Below are positions 6,663-12,117 of a DNA stretch of 12,117 bases, in pieces. Made by a program: the position numbers and the translations under genes. Under the pieces are notes generated by a model. That model did no database searches. It was not told the DNA's origin and worked only from the letters and a program-made list of their open reading frames with translations. Origin of the DNA: Clostridia bacterium (GTDB taxonomy: Bacteria; Bacillota_A; Clostridia; Oscillospirales; Acutalibacteraceae); contig JAILQN010000027.1 of NCBI GenBank assembly GCA_024699005.1, forward strand, positions 1 to 12,117, written 5' to 3'. The number at the start of each line of letters is the position of its first letter. The first letter of the stretch is position 1.

Positions 6663-8123
6663 ATGTCACACGCGAAAAGAGTGACCGGCAGAGCCGCACA
6701 AGGCATTTTGTCAGTTCTGCTTACAGTCGTGCTTTTTGTTTCGTGTATTTGCTGCGCTCCTTCCGCTTCGGCGTATTCCGATGCGGAGATGTTTATGAGC
6801 ACGATAACGTCTGATTATTCCTCCGCCCTTGCCAGGGCGGGCAGGAGCTCTTTCCATGGCTACTGCAATCTTGCCACGGCGTATCAGCTGCTGGTCAAGG
6901 GCGTGTATTCCGGCGGACTGGATTATTCCGGCGGCGGCGATACCTGGTATTCGTATTACAGCGGTATCACTGCGCGCAATCCGTCCTACAGGACATCCGG
7001 CGGATATTACGTCGTCACCTACGGCGGTTCCGATTGTCTGGCGTCCCTTATCGCGGATTACGGTTCCGATATCCGCAACGTGGCGTACTGTCTGGGCACG
7101 GGCGGCACGAGCGGTACCACTCACGTGATGCTTATCTCGGGTCTTATAAACGGCTACGTTTATTTCGCGGATTCTTTCGGCTACTACTATAACGGTTATA
7201 AGTCGGAAGGCACAGCCATGCGTATGCCGCTGTCCGAGTTCATTTCGGCGTACGTCAAAATGAACGGTTATCCCCACGGCTGCGTATATTTCACCAGGGA
7301 TAAGACGAAGACCCCGGGCAGGACATCGACGTTTACGGAGACTTTGACCTCTTCCTCTACATCATCGGGCAATCCGGAAACTTCAGATAACGATACGGAG
7401 CTTGAGCTTTGGGAAGATCCCAATCTGGAAGTCTATGAAGAAGAACTCTACAAGTATTATGAGCCCGGCATCTATCTGACGGTATCCGGTGCGAATATTT
7501 TCAGCAACGCCGGTGATTACATCCTGACTGATACGGTGCGTTCGGGCGAAGCCGTCAGTATAACCCAGATCGTCGGTTCCCGCGGCAAACTTGAGAACGG
7601 CGGTTATATCGATCTGGACAAGGTCACGGTTTATCCCGCTCCGACGATCGTATCCGTCAGATCCGAGAAGGAATTCTACAGCGGGACAGACTCCACGATG
7701 AAATGGACTGTCGACGCAGAGGGCGGCATCGGCGATCTGACTTTCTCGTATACCGTGTATAACGCTGCCGGTAAAAATATGGCTTCCGACAAAAATTCCA
7801 ACGGAACGTTTGCATATAAACCCACGAAGGCAGGCGAATACACGCTTTGGGTCACGGTCACGGATTCCAACGGAGTTTCATCCGCCAGGGTATCGGAGCC
7901 GGTCAGTTTCACCAAGTCGAATTCCGCCGGCATAACCGGCGACGTGGACGGCGACGGTATAGTGACCGCGTCGGATTCCAGAACGATCCTGCGCGTCTCC
8001 GCGAGCCTCGAGTCCTTTAAAACCAAAGCGGCAAAGACCCTTGCCGATATAGACAAGGACGATAAGATCACCGCCGCCGACGCAAGATATGCGCTTCGCT
8101 TATCGGCGAATCTGGCGATCTGA
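6663..8123 (+). CDS. Secreted C39-like cysteine peptidase domain / SH3-like / Ig-like / dockerin protein
   Basis: 486 aa from the ATG at 6663, which has an AAGGGTG site (6651-6657). The frame also opens with a TTG at 6645, but that codon precedes the ribosome site and adds residues ahead of a normal signal peptide. Signal peptide about 1-37, ending PSASA. Residues 45-215 form a papain/C39-like domain: C68 in GYCNLATAYQLL, H154 in TTHVMLISG, D170 in YVYFADSFGYYY, the order and spacing of a Cys-His-Asp triad. A Ser/Thr linker (215-240) leads to an acidic stretch and an SH3-like beta region (264-324, YLTVSGANIFSNAG ... YIDLDKVTVYP). Residues 325-418 are Ig-like and 424-486 a dockerin (GDVDGDG, ADIDKDD). 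Expected on a cell-surface scaffold. Peptidase activity is inferred, and an inactive substrate-binding C39-like fold is possible. Confidence 0.8.
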   Translation: MSHAKRVTGRAAQGILSVLLTVVLFVSCICCAPSASAYSDAEMFMSTITSDYSSALARAGRSSFHGYCNLATAYQLLVKGVYSGGLDYSGGGDTWYSYYSGITARNPSYRTSGGYYVVTYGGSDCLASLIADYGSDIRNVAYCLGTGGTSGTTHVMLISGLINGYVYFADSFGYYYNGYKSEGTAMRMPLSEFISAYVKMNGYPHGCVYFTRDKTKTPGRTSTFTETLTSSSTSSGNPETSDNDTELELWEDPNLEVYEEELYKYYEPGIYLTVSGANIFSNAGDYILTDTVRSGEAVSITQIVGSRGKLENGGYIDLDKVTVYPAPTIVSVRSEKEFYSGTDSTMKWTVDAEGGIGDLTFSYTVYNAAGKNMASDKNSNGTFAYKPTKAGEYTLWVTVTDSNGVSSARVSEPVSFTKSNSAGITGDVDGDGIVTASDSRTILRVSASLESFKTKAAKTLADIDKDDKITAADARYALRLSANLAI

Positions 8124-8138
8124 TAATGAAAAAACGGT

Positions 8139-8168
8139 CGGGAGCAGTTCTCTGCTCCCGGGTTTTTT
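8139..8168 (+). terminator. Strong intrinsic terminator
   Basis: CGGGAGCAG (8139-8147), loop TTCT, CTGCTCCCG (8152-8160), then GG and seven T. It lies 15 bases after the TGA of the C39-like dockerin gene and is the clearest rho-independent terminator in the window. Confidence 0.92.
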
Positions 8169-8512
8169 TATTGTAAATGGCTTTTTTTTCCGGATAGTTT
8201 TTACCGCAGTGTCTGATGCCCGTTATCACTTTGAAAAGTCCGTTTCCTTTTTGTCTGTCAGCCGGTCAGGATGGGTATCTCTTCTTATTGCTGCTGCCGT
8301 TGATCCCTTTCCTTTTTTTAATTATGGCATATTGTTACCCGAATTTAAGAAGGATTAACGCGAATAAGAGAATTAATCAAGAGTCTTTTTTAAATTAAGG
8401 TAACATTTACCTTAATTTTAAAATGATGATAAAAAACAGGCGGGTTCGATGCAGATCTATCCGACGATATGACATATGCATATTGACCAAAATTCCCCGT
8501 AGTTTTTTGTTA
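8169..8512. other. Gene-free AT-rich spacer
   Basis: No convincing gene in either direction. A hydrophobic 60-codon frame (8216-8398) lacks a ribosome binding site. The stretch ends in regulatory sequence: the inverted repeat at 8392-8418 and, just beyond, the promoter at 8513-8541. Confidence 0.7.
8392..8418. promoter_or_regulatory. Perfect 12-bp inverted repeat (operator or hairpin)
   Basis: AAATTAAGGTAA (8392-8403), spacer CAT, TTACCTTAATTT (8407-8418); after one mismatch the pairing resumes for four more bases. It lies about 95 bases upstream of the -35 box at 8513. It is A/T-rich with no clear T-run on the + side, so a protein-binding dyad is more likely than a terminator. Confidence 0.5.
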
Positions 8513-8541
8513 TTGACGTGCGGTTTAAATAATGGTAATAT
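8513..8541 (+). promoter_or_regulatory. Sigma-A-type promoter of the SCP2-aminotransferase operon
   Basis: TTGACG (8513-8518), exactly 17 bases, TAATAT (8536-8541). The predicted leader is about 28 bases and contains AAAGGAGG (8563-8570). The box lies inside the upstream extension of the reading frame from 8532, which rules that extension out as coding. Confidence 0.85.
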
Positions 8542-8576
8542 ATTTACTGAATACGAATATACAAAGGAGGGTTTTT

Positions 8577-9356
8577 ATGATATCACCCCAGACCAAAACA
8601 GACGCCAGGACGCTGGCTTACATCAACCTGTACGGCATCCTCGGCACGCTTGAGAATCTGTGCGAGCTGGATCCGGAAGCCCGCGCTCTTTTAAAGAACA
8701 AAAAGCCGATATCCATAGCCTTTGTCGTCAAAGACGGGCCTTCGGCCACCATCACATTCAAAAACGGCCGCTGCCGCATGGAAGACGGCGCCGCACCGGA
8801 CGCGACAGTCAAACTGCCCTTCTCCTCCTGCGAGAAGTTCAACGGGCTTATTGACGGAACGGTCACACCCATTCCCTCAAAGGGATTCACCAAGATCGGT
8901 TTCCTTCTGAAACAGTTCACGCCCCTGACCGACCTTCTCTCCAAATATATGCGTCCGGACAAGGAGGACCTTAAAGACGAGAAGTTCTTCAACATCAGCA
9001 CTCAGCTCATGTTCTATACCATCGCGGTCTCTATAGCGCAGATCGCCAATAACGATGAGATAGGCAGATTCTCTGCGTCGCATATGCCCGACGGAGACGT
9101 GCTCATGTCCATAGGCGGCGGTCCGAAGGCAACCATCATGGCGAGGAACCACCGTCTGATAGCCGTCAAGAAGGCGACCGATACCCCGAGAGCGATGATG
9201 GAGTTTGAAAACATCAAAATCGCGCGCGACCTCTTTGACGGTAAGATCAACGCTGTCGGCGCACTGGGCGACGGCAAGGTCAAAGTCGGCGGAATGCTCT
9301 CCATGGTCGACAATCTCAACCGTATCCTTGACAGGGTCGGACTTTATCTCACGTAA
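8577..9356 (+). CDS. Double SCP2-like (sterol-carrier fold) protein
   Basis: 259 aa from the ATG at 8577, 6 bases after AAAGGAGG. An earlier in-frame ATG at 8532 lies before the -10 box and cannot be used from this promoter. No signal peptide, so cytoplasmic. Two halves resemble SCP2 domains, small alpha/beta folds with a hydrophobic cavity for lipid-like ligands. First half (about 25-125): PSATITFKNGRCRMEDGAAPDATVKL as spaced strands, then FNGLIDG. Second half (about 160-255): DVLMSIGGG, ARNHRLIAVKKA, MMEFENIKIARDLFDG, ALGDGKVKVGGMLSMVDNLNRIL. The order strand-strand-'x-x-G-G/D-G' and the closing G-D-G-x-x-x-x-G helix support this. First gene of an operon, 14 bases before the aminotransferase. 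SCP2 folds also act as accessory or dimer modules, so a ligand or chaperone role for the enzymes downstream is possible but unproven. Confidence 0.7.
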   Translation: MISPQTKTDARTLAYINLYGILGTLENLCELDPEARALLKNKKPISIAFVVKDGPSATITFKNGRCRMEDGAAPDATVKLPFSSCEKFNGLIDGTVTPIPSKGFTKIGFLLKQFTPLTDLLSKYMRPDKEDLKDEKFFNISTQLMFYTIAVSIAQIANNDEIGRFSASHMPDGDVLMSIGGGPKATIMARNHRLIAVKKATDTPRAMMEFENIKIARDLFDGKINAVGALGDGKVKVGGMLSMVDNLNRILDRVGLYLT

Positions 9357-9370
9357 AGGGGGGCTGAATA

Positions 9371-10627
9371 ATGGCATCCGAAATCTACAAATACGACAAG
9401 AGTCAGGCGTACTTCAAAAGAGCGCTCGACGTCATTCCGTCCGGCATTTACGGGCATCAGGGCCCCAGTGAGGGCTGCTGGGTCCCCACCACATCATGGC
9501 CGTTCTTCTCCGATCACGCGAAGGGAGCAAAATTCTGGGACGTGGACGGCAACGAGTTCATCGACTACATGAACGGCTACGGCCCCAACGTTCTGGGCTA
9601 CTGCGACCCCGACGTTGACGCCGCCGCAATGGAGCAGGCGAAACTGGAGAATGTCGTCACCACGCCGTCCTACAAGATGGTAGAACTGGCGGAGCTGATG
9701 GTCGATACCGTCGCATCCGCGGACTGGGCGTTCTTCGCCAAGAACGGCAACGACACCACCCAGGGCGCGATCATGTGCGCCAGGGCTTACACCCACCGCA
9801 AGAAGATAATATTCATAAACGGTTTCTATCACGGCGTATCCCCCTGGACCCAGAAGATCGATTATCCCGGCGTGCTGCCCGAGGACGTCGCCAACAGCAT
9901 CTATATCGACTGGAACGACATCCCCGCTCTTGAGAGAGCCATAGCCGAGAACAAGGGCGAGATAGCGGCGTTTATCTCCACTCCCTATATGCACGGCAAC
10001 TTCGTCGACAACGTTCTGCCCGCCGAGGGTTACTGGCAGAAGGTCAGGAAGCTCTGCACGGACAACGATATAGTCCTTATCGTGGACGACGTGCGCGCGG
10101 GCTTCAGGCTGGACCTTGCCGGCTCCGACCATTTCTACGGCTTTGAGGCGGACCTTATCTGCTTCTGCAAAGCCATTGCCAACGGCTGGAACATCTCCGC
10201 GCTCTGCGGCAAGGAGTTCTTAAGGAGCGCGATGAGCTCGCTTTCCTACACGGGTTCCTACTGGATGAGCGCCGTACCGTTCGCAGCGGGCATCGCCTGC
10301 ATCAACAAGCTCAAAGCGCTCGACGCGCCGAAGATGTTCCGCGAGACCGGCGTCAAGCTTACGGAAGGCCTTAAGAAAGCGGCTGCCGAGAACGGCTTCA
10401 ATATGGTGGTTTCCGGCGAGCCGGCGCTGTTCTATCTGAGGCTTGCTGACGACGATTCGCTCTTTATCCATCAGGACTGGATCCAGGAAATGGTCAAACG
10501 CGGCATTTATCTGGCGAGCCATCACAATCACTTTATCAACGCCTGCATGGACGACGAGATCATCAACCGTACGCTTGAAGTCGCGGACGACGCGTTCAAG
10601 GCTGTAAGGAAGAGACATCCGAAATAA
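9371..10627 (+). CDS. Class III PLP-dependent aminotransferase (glutamate-1-semialdehyde aminotransferase-like)
   Basis: 418 aa, near the usual family length. ATG at 9371 with AAGGGGGG about 10 bases upstream. Fold-type I PLP enzyme. Landmarks: WDVDGNEFIDYMNGYGPNVLGY (56-77, split here as WDVDGNEFIDY and NGYGPNVLGY), the PLP-phosphate loop KNGNDTT (124-130, replacing the SGTEA of HemL), FINGFYHG (148-155), D239 of IVDDVRAGFR (pyridine-nitrogen aspartate), and K267 in CFCKAIANGWNISALCG, the expected Schiff-base lysine. All key residues are present, so it should be active. The changed phosphate loop resembles GSA-like aminotransferases of secondary or surface-sugar pathways rather than housekeeping HemL, and no haem genes are nearby. 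Substrate unknown. Context (SCP2-like protein before, split transketolase after) suggests amination of a keto or aldehyde sugar-derived compound. Confidence 0.85.
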   Translation: MASEIYKYDKSQAYFKRALDVIPSGIYGHQGPSEGCWVPTTSWPFFSDHAKGAKFWDVDGNEFIDYMNGYGPNVLGYCDPDVDAAAMEQAKLENVVTTPSYKMVELAELMVDTVASADWAFFAKNGNDTTQGAIMCARAYTHRKKIIFINGFYHGVSPWTQKIDYPGVLPEDVANSIYIDWNDIPALERAIAENKGEIAAFISTPYMHGNFVDNVLPAEGYWQKVRKLCTDNDIVLIVDDVRAGFRLDLAGSDHFYGFEADLICFCKAIANGWNISALCGKEFLRSAMSSLSYTGSYWMSAVPFAAGIACINKLKALDAPKMFRETGVKLTEGLKKAAAENGFNMVVSGEPALFYLRLADDDSLFIHQDWIQEMVKRGIYLASHHNHFINACMDDEIINRTLEVADDAFKAVRKRHPK

Positions 10628-10679
10628 GGACCCTGCGACAATCAGCTTTCTGCCGATAATGCAGGATAACGGCTCGACA

Positions 10680-10710
10680 AATGTGCAATCAGCAATGTGC
10701 AATGTGCAAT
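10680..10710. repeat. Left heptamer inverted-repeat arm
   Basis: Four tandem 7-bp units; pairs with 11080-11110. It lies where a ribosome binding site would be expected for the gene inside, and no purine-rich site is present. Confidence 0.85.
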
Positions 10711-11080
10711 GGACAAGGGATTGAAAGACAATAATCTTATACTTGAAAAAAGCAAGTGTTTTGCCTTGCGTATAATTCGGCTGTATCAGTTTTTGTGCGA
10801 GACAAAAAGGGAGTTTGTTTTATCAAAACAGATTCTGCGAAGCGGGACAAGTATAGGAGCAAACGCCAAGGAAGGATCAAATGCACAGAGCAAAGCGGAT
10901 TTTTATGCAAAAATGTATATAGCCTATAAAGAAGCGAATGAAACGGAGTACTGGTTAGAGCTTCTTCATGAAAGCGGGTACATCGAGGATAACGCTTTTG
11001 AAAGCATTTATTGCGATTGCAAAGAACTGATCAAAATCCTTGCGGCAATCACGAAGACTCAGAAAGAAAACGATCATTAA
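10709..11080 (+). CDS. Four-helix-bundle protein, 23S rRNA intervening-sequence (S23) family
   Basis: 123 aa from the ATG at 10709 (a GTG at 10697 would add four residues wholly encoded by the repeat arm). Family hallmarks are strong: LSKQILRSGTSIGANAKEG (38-56), then AQSKADFYAKMYIAYKEA (59-76) and ETEYWLELLHESGYI (78-92), with conserved R44, S45, S48, G50, N52 and E79/W82. Length matches the family (about 115-130 aa). The family is basic and forms pentameric bundles. Members sit in intervening sequences of bacterial 23S rRNA genes, as stand-alone genes, and as the Avd relatives of diversity-generating retroelements. No reverse transcriptase or rRNA is present here. No Shine-Dalgarno sequence precedes the start. 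Codon use (AAA, GAA, ATA, TTT) differs from the C-ending codons of its neighbours, as expected of an insertion. Molecular function unknown; nucleic-acid binding is likely. Confidence 0.9.
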   Translation: MDKGLKDNNLILEKSKCFALRIIRLYQFLCETKREFVLSKQILRSGTSIGANAKEGSNAQSKADFYAKMYIAYKEANETEYWLELLHESGYIEDNAFESIYCDCKELIKILAAITKTQKENDH

Positions 11081-11110
11081 TTGCACATTGCACATTGCAA
11101 ATTGCACATT
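11080..11110. repeat. Right heptamer inverted-repeat arm
   Basis: Four tandem TTGCA[CA]A-type units directly following the stop codon of the S23 gene, inverted relative to 10680-10710. It is followed by GGGTCACCG and six T. Confidence 0.85.
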
Positions 11111-11172
11111 GGGTCACCGTTTTTTATAACTGAACAATACAATTTGAAAAAAATATAACGGAGGAACAGCAT

Positions 11173-12045
11173 ATGCCATTAACCAAACAAGAGTGGCTAT
11201 CTCTTGAAAAAAAGGCTAACGATCTGCGCAATCTGACCATCGACACGGTCAACTGGTGCGGCAGCGGTCATATGGGCGGGGGCCTGAGCGTCCTTGACAT
11301 CTTGACCGTGCTCTATCACAAGTACATGCGCATAGACGTCAAAAACCCCAAATGGGAGGATCGCGACAGGTGCATCCTTTCCAAGGGACACGCCGCCATC
11401 GCCTACGCCCCGCTGCTGTGCGACATCGGCTTTGAGGATCCGGAGAAGCTCAAAACTTTCAACCTGACGAATTCCACCATGGGCATGCACCTTGACTCCA
11501 ACAAGGTCACCGGCGTGGACGCCTCCACCGGCTCGCTCGGACACGGTATGTCCATAGCCGTTGGCACCGCCCTTGCTGCAAGGGTCCTGGGCAAGGATTA
11601 CAAGACCTACGTCATCATGGGCGACGGCGAGTGCGACGAGGGCTCCAACTGGGAGGCCGCCATGTGCGCCGCCAACTATAAGCTGACGAACCTTATCTCC
11701 TTCGTCGACCGCAACCACTGCATGATCGACGGTCAGACAGAGGACGTCATGAAGCTCGAGCCCTTTGCCGACAAATGGACGGCCTTCGGCTTTATCACCA
11801 AGGTCATTGACGGCAACAACATCAAAGAGCTGTGCGATGCTATCGACTTTGCTCTTGCGAACGAGACCGACAAGCCCGTTATGATAATCTGCGACACCAA
11901 GAAGGGCTGCGGCGTTGACTTTATGGAGGGCGACTATACCTGGCATTACGGTTCGCTGGACGAAGAGGGCTTCAAGAAAGCCAAGGCGAGCCTTCAGAAA
12001 ACCTACGAGATGCGCGTCGCCCGCGCTGAAAAGGAGGGCAAATAA
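11173..12045 (+). CDS. Transketolase, N-terminal (TPP pyrophosphate-binding) subunit
   Basis: 290 aa, the normal size for a stand-alone N-terminal half. ATG at 11173 with GGAGGA about 7 bases upstream. With its partner it would move a two-carbon ketol unit between sugar phosphates or analogues, using thiamine diphosphate. Landmarks: GSGHMGGGLS (30-39; whole transketolases usually have SGHPG), SKGHA (70-74), TGSLGHGMSIAVG (119-131), the TPP motif GDGECDEGSNWEA (150-162) ending in N181 of VDRNH, and WHYG (257-260). All catalytic landmarks of the half are present. It ends 2 bases before the C-terminal subunit start, with the next ribosome site AAGGAGG (12031-12037) inside its last codons, so the two are coupled. 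Split transketolases in Firmicutes often serve special pentose or apiose-like pathways rather than the central pentose cycle. The substrate here is unknown. Confidence 0.92.
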   Translation: MPLTKQEWLSLEKKANDLRNLTIDTVNWCGSGHMGGGLSVLDILTVLYHKYMRIDVKNPKWEDRDRCILSKGHAAIAYAPLLCDIGFEDPEKLKTFNLTNSTMGMHLDSNKVTGVDASTGSLGHGMSIAVGTALAARVLGKDYKTYVIMGDGECDEGSNWEAAMCAANYKLTNLISFVDRNHCMIDGQTEDVMKLEPFADKWTAFGFITKVIDGNNIKELCDAIDFALANETDKPVMIICDTKKGCGVDFMEGDYTWHYGSLDEEGFKKAKASLQKTYEMRVARAEKEGK

Positions 12046-12047
12046 TT

Positions 12048-12117
12048 ATGGCAGGCGGATTGACTTATACGGCTATTGACTCGACCTCACTCTCAACAGC
12101 CGAGATTTACGGCCAGG
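12048..12117 (+). CDS. Transketolase C-terminal subunit (3' part outside the window)
   Basis: Only the first 23 codons are visible (MAGGLTYTAIDSTSLSTAEIYGQ). ATG at 12048, 10 bases after AAGGAGG. Position directly after the N-terminal half and the pattern T-A-x-x-Y-G near the start are those of the pyrimidine-binding/C-terminal transketolase subunit. Identification rests mainly on the gene order. Confidence 0.75.
   Translation, partial: MAGGLTYTAIDSTSLSTAEIYGQ

Larger units (their letters stand above)
10680..11110 (+). mobile_element. S23/intervening-sequence-type element with heptamer inverted repeats
   Basis: A 431-bp unit between aminotransferase and transketolase. The left arm (10680-10710) and the reverse complement of the right arm (11080-11110) agree at 29 of 31 positions; the only differences are two adjacent bases. 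Each arm is four 7-bp units (left ATGTGCA, ATCAGCA, ATGTGCA, ATGTGCA; right TTGCACA, TTGCACA, TTGCAAA, TTGCACA). The single gene fills the interior exactly: its ATG starts in the left arm and its TAA ends in the right arm. No target duplication is evident. Base composition is visibly more A/T-rich than the flanking operon. Mobility is inferred from this architecture and from the S23 family's occurrence in rRNA intervening sequences. Confidence 0.65.

Noticed and set aside
8216..8398. 60-codon hydrophobic frame in the spacer
   Set aside because: No ribosome site, no recognisable family, and it runs into the inverted repeat; probably chance in T-rich DNA.
8532..8576. ATG at 8532 as start of the SCP2-like protein
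   Set aside because: The -10 box (8536-8541) falls inside this extension, and AAAGGAGG precedes the ATG at 8577.
9494..10702. Long minus-strand frames opposite the aminotransferase
   Set aside because: Shadows of a C-ending codon bias; the + strand carries all PLP-enzyme motifs.
10680..11110. CRISPR array or diversity-generating retroelement
   Set aside because: Units are 7 bp with no spacers, and there is no reverse transcriptase or template/variable repeat pair; the S23/Avd similarity alone is not enough.
1..12117. tRNA or rRNA genes
   Set aside because: No tRNA or rRNA sequence was recognised on either strand by eye.

Overview
The window looks like a chromosome segment from an anaerobic, Gram-positive gut-type Clostridia member (Oscillospiraceae/Ruminococcaceae-like, probably uncultured). 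The basis is strong AAGGAGG ribosome binding sites, Firmicutes-type promoters and hairpin-plus-T terminators, several exported proteins ending in type I dockerins, InlB-type (Listeria-Bacteroides) repeats, and a transketolase encoded as separate N- and C-terminal subunits. Family names come from motifs I recognise by eye; no database search was possible.

Left part (1-8170): three large exported proteins on the + strand, each ending in a dockerin. The first (cut off by the left edge) has a cohesin-like domain, two 142-residue InlB-like repeats, a papain/C39-like Cys-His-Asp domain, an Ig-like domain and a dockerin. The second (4282-6372) has a lysozyme-like N-terminal domain, a GBS Bsp-like repeat, Ig-like domains and a dockerin. 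The third (6663-8123) has a C39-like domain, an SH3-like region, an Ig-like domain and a dockerin. All six dockerin half-repeats share the pattern D-[AS]-R-x-x-L-R-x-S-A-x-L, so they may share one cohesin partner. Between the first and second lies a three-gene minus-strand operon (4126 down to 2846): a 113-aa secreted protein, a 44-aa small protein missed by ordinary length cut-offs, and a secreted glycerophosphodiester phosphodiesterase.

Right part (8170-12117): a roughly 400-bp gene-free stretch with a perfect 12-bp inverted repeat and a near-consensus promoter leads into a + strand cluster. Its genes are a double SCP2-like (sterol-carrier fold) protein, a class III (glutamate-1-semialdehyde-type) aminotransferase, a transketolase N-terminal subunit and the first codons of the C-terminal subunit. 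Close spacing suggests one pathway joining a ketol transfer to an amination, but no substrate can be read from the sequence.

The most unusual object lies inside that cluster, between aminotransferase and transketolase (10680-11110). It is a 431-bp unit carrying one gene, a four-helix-bundle protein of the 23S rRNA intervening-sequence (S23) family. The gene is bounded by 31-bp inverted repeats (29/31 matching) built of four 7-bp units. The start codon begins in the left arm and the stop codon ends in the right arm. A second, gene-less structure with the same four-heptamer arm design but different sequence lies at 2698-2836. Together they suggest a family of small heptamer-armed insertion elements whose transcripts would fold into long hairpins.
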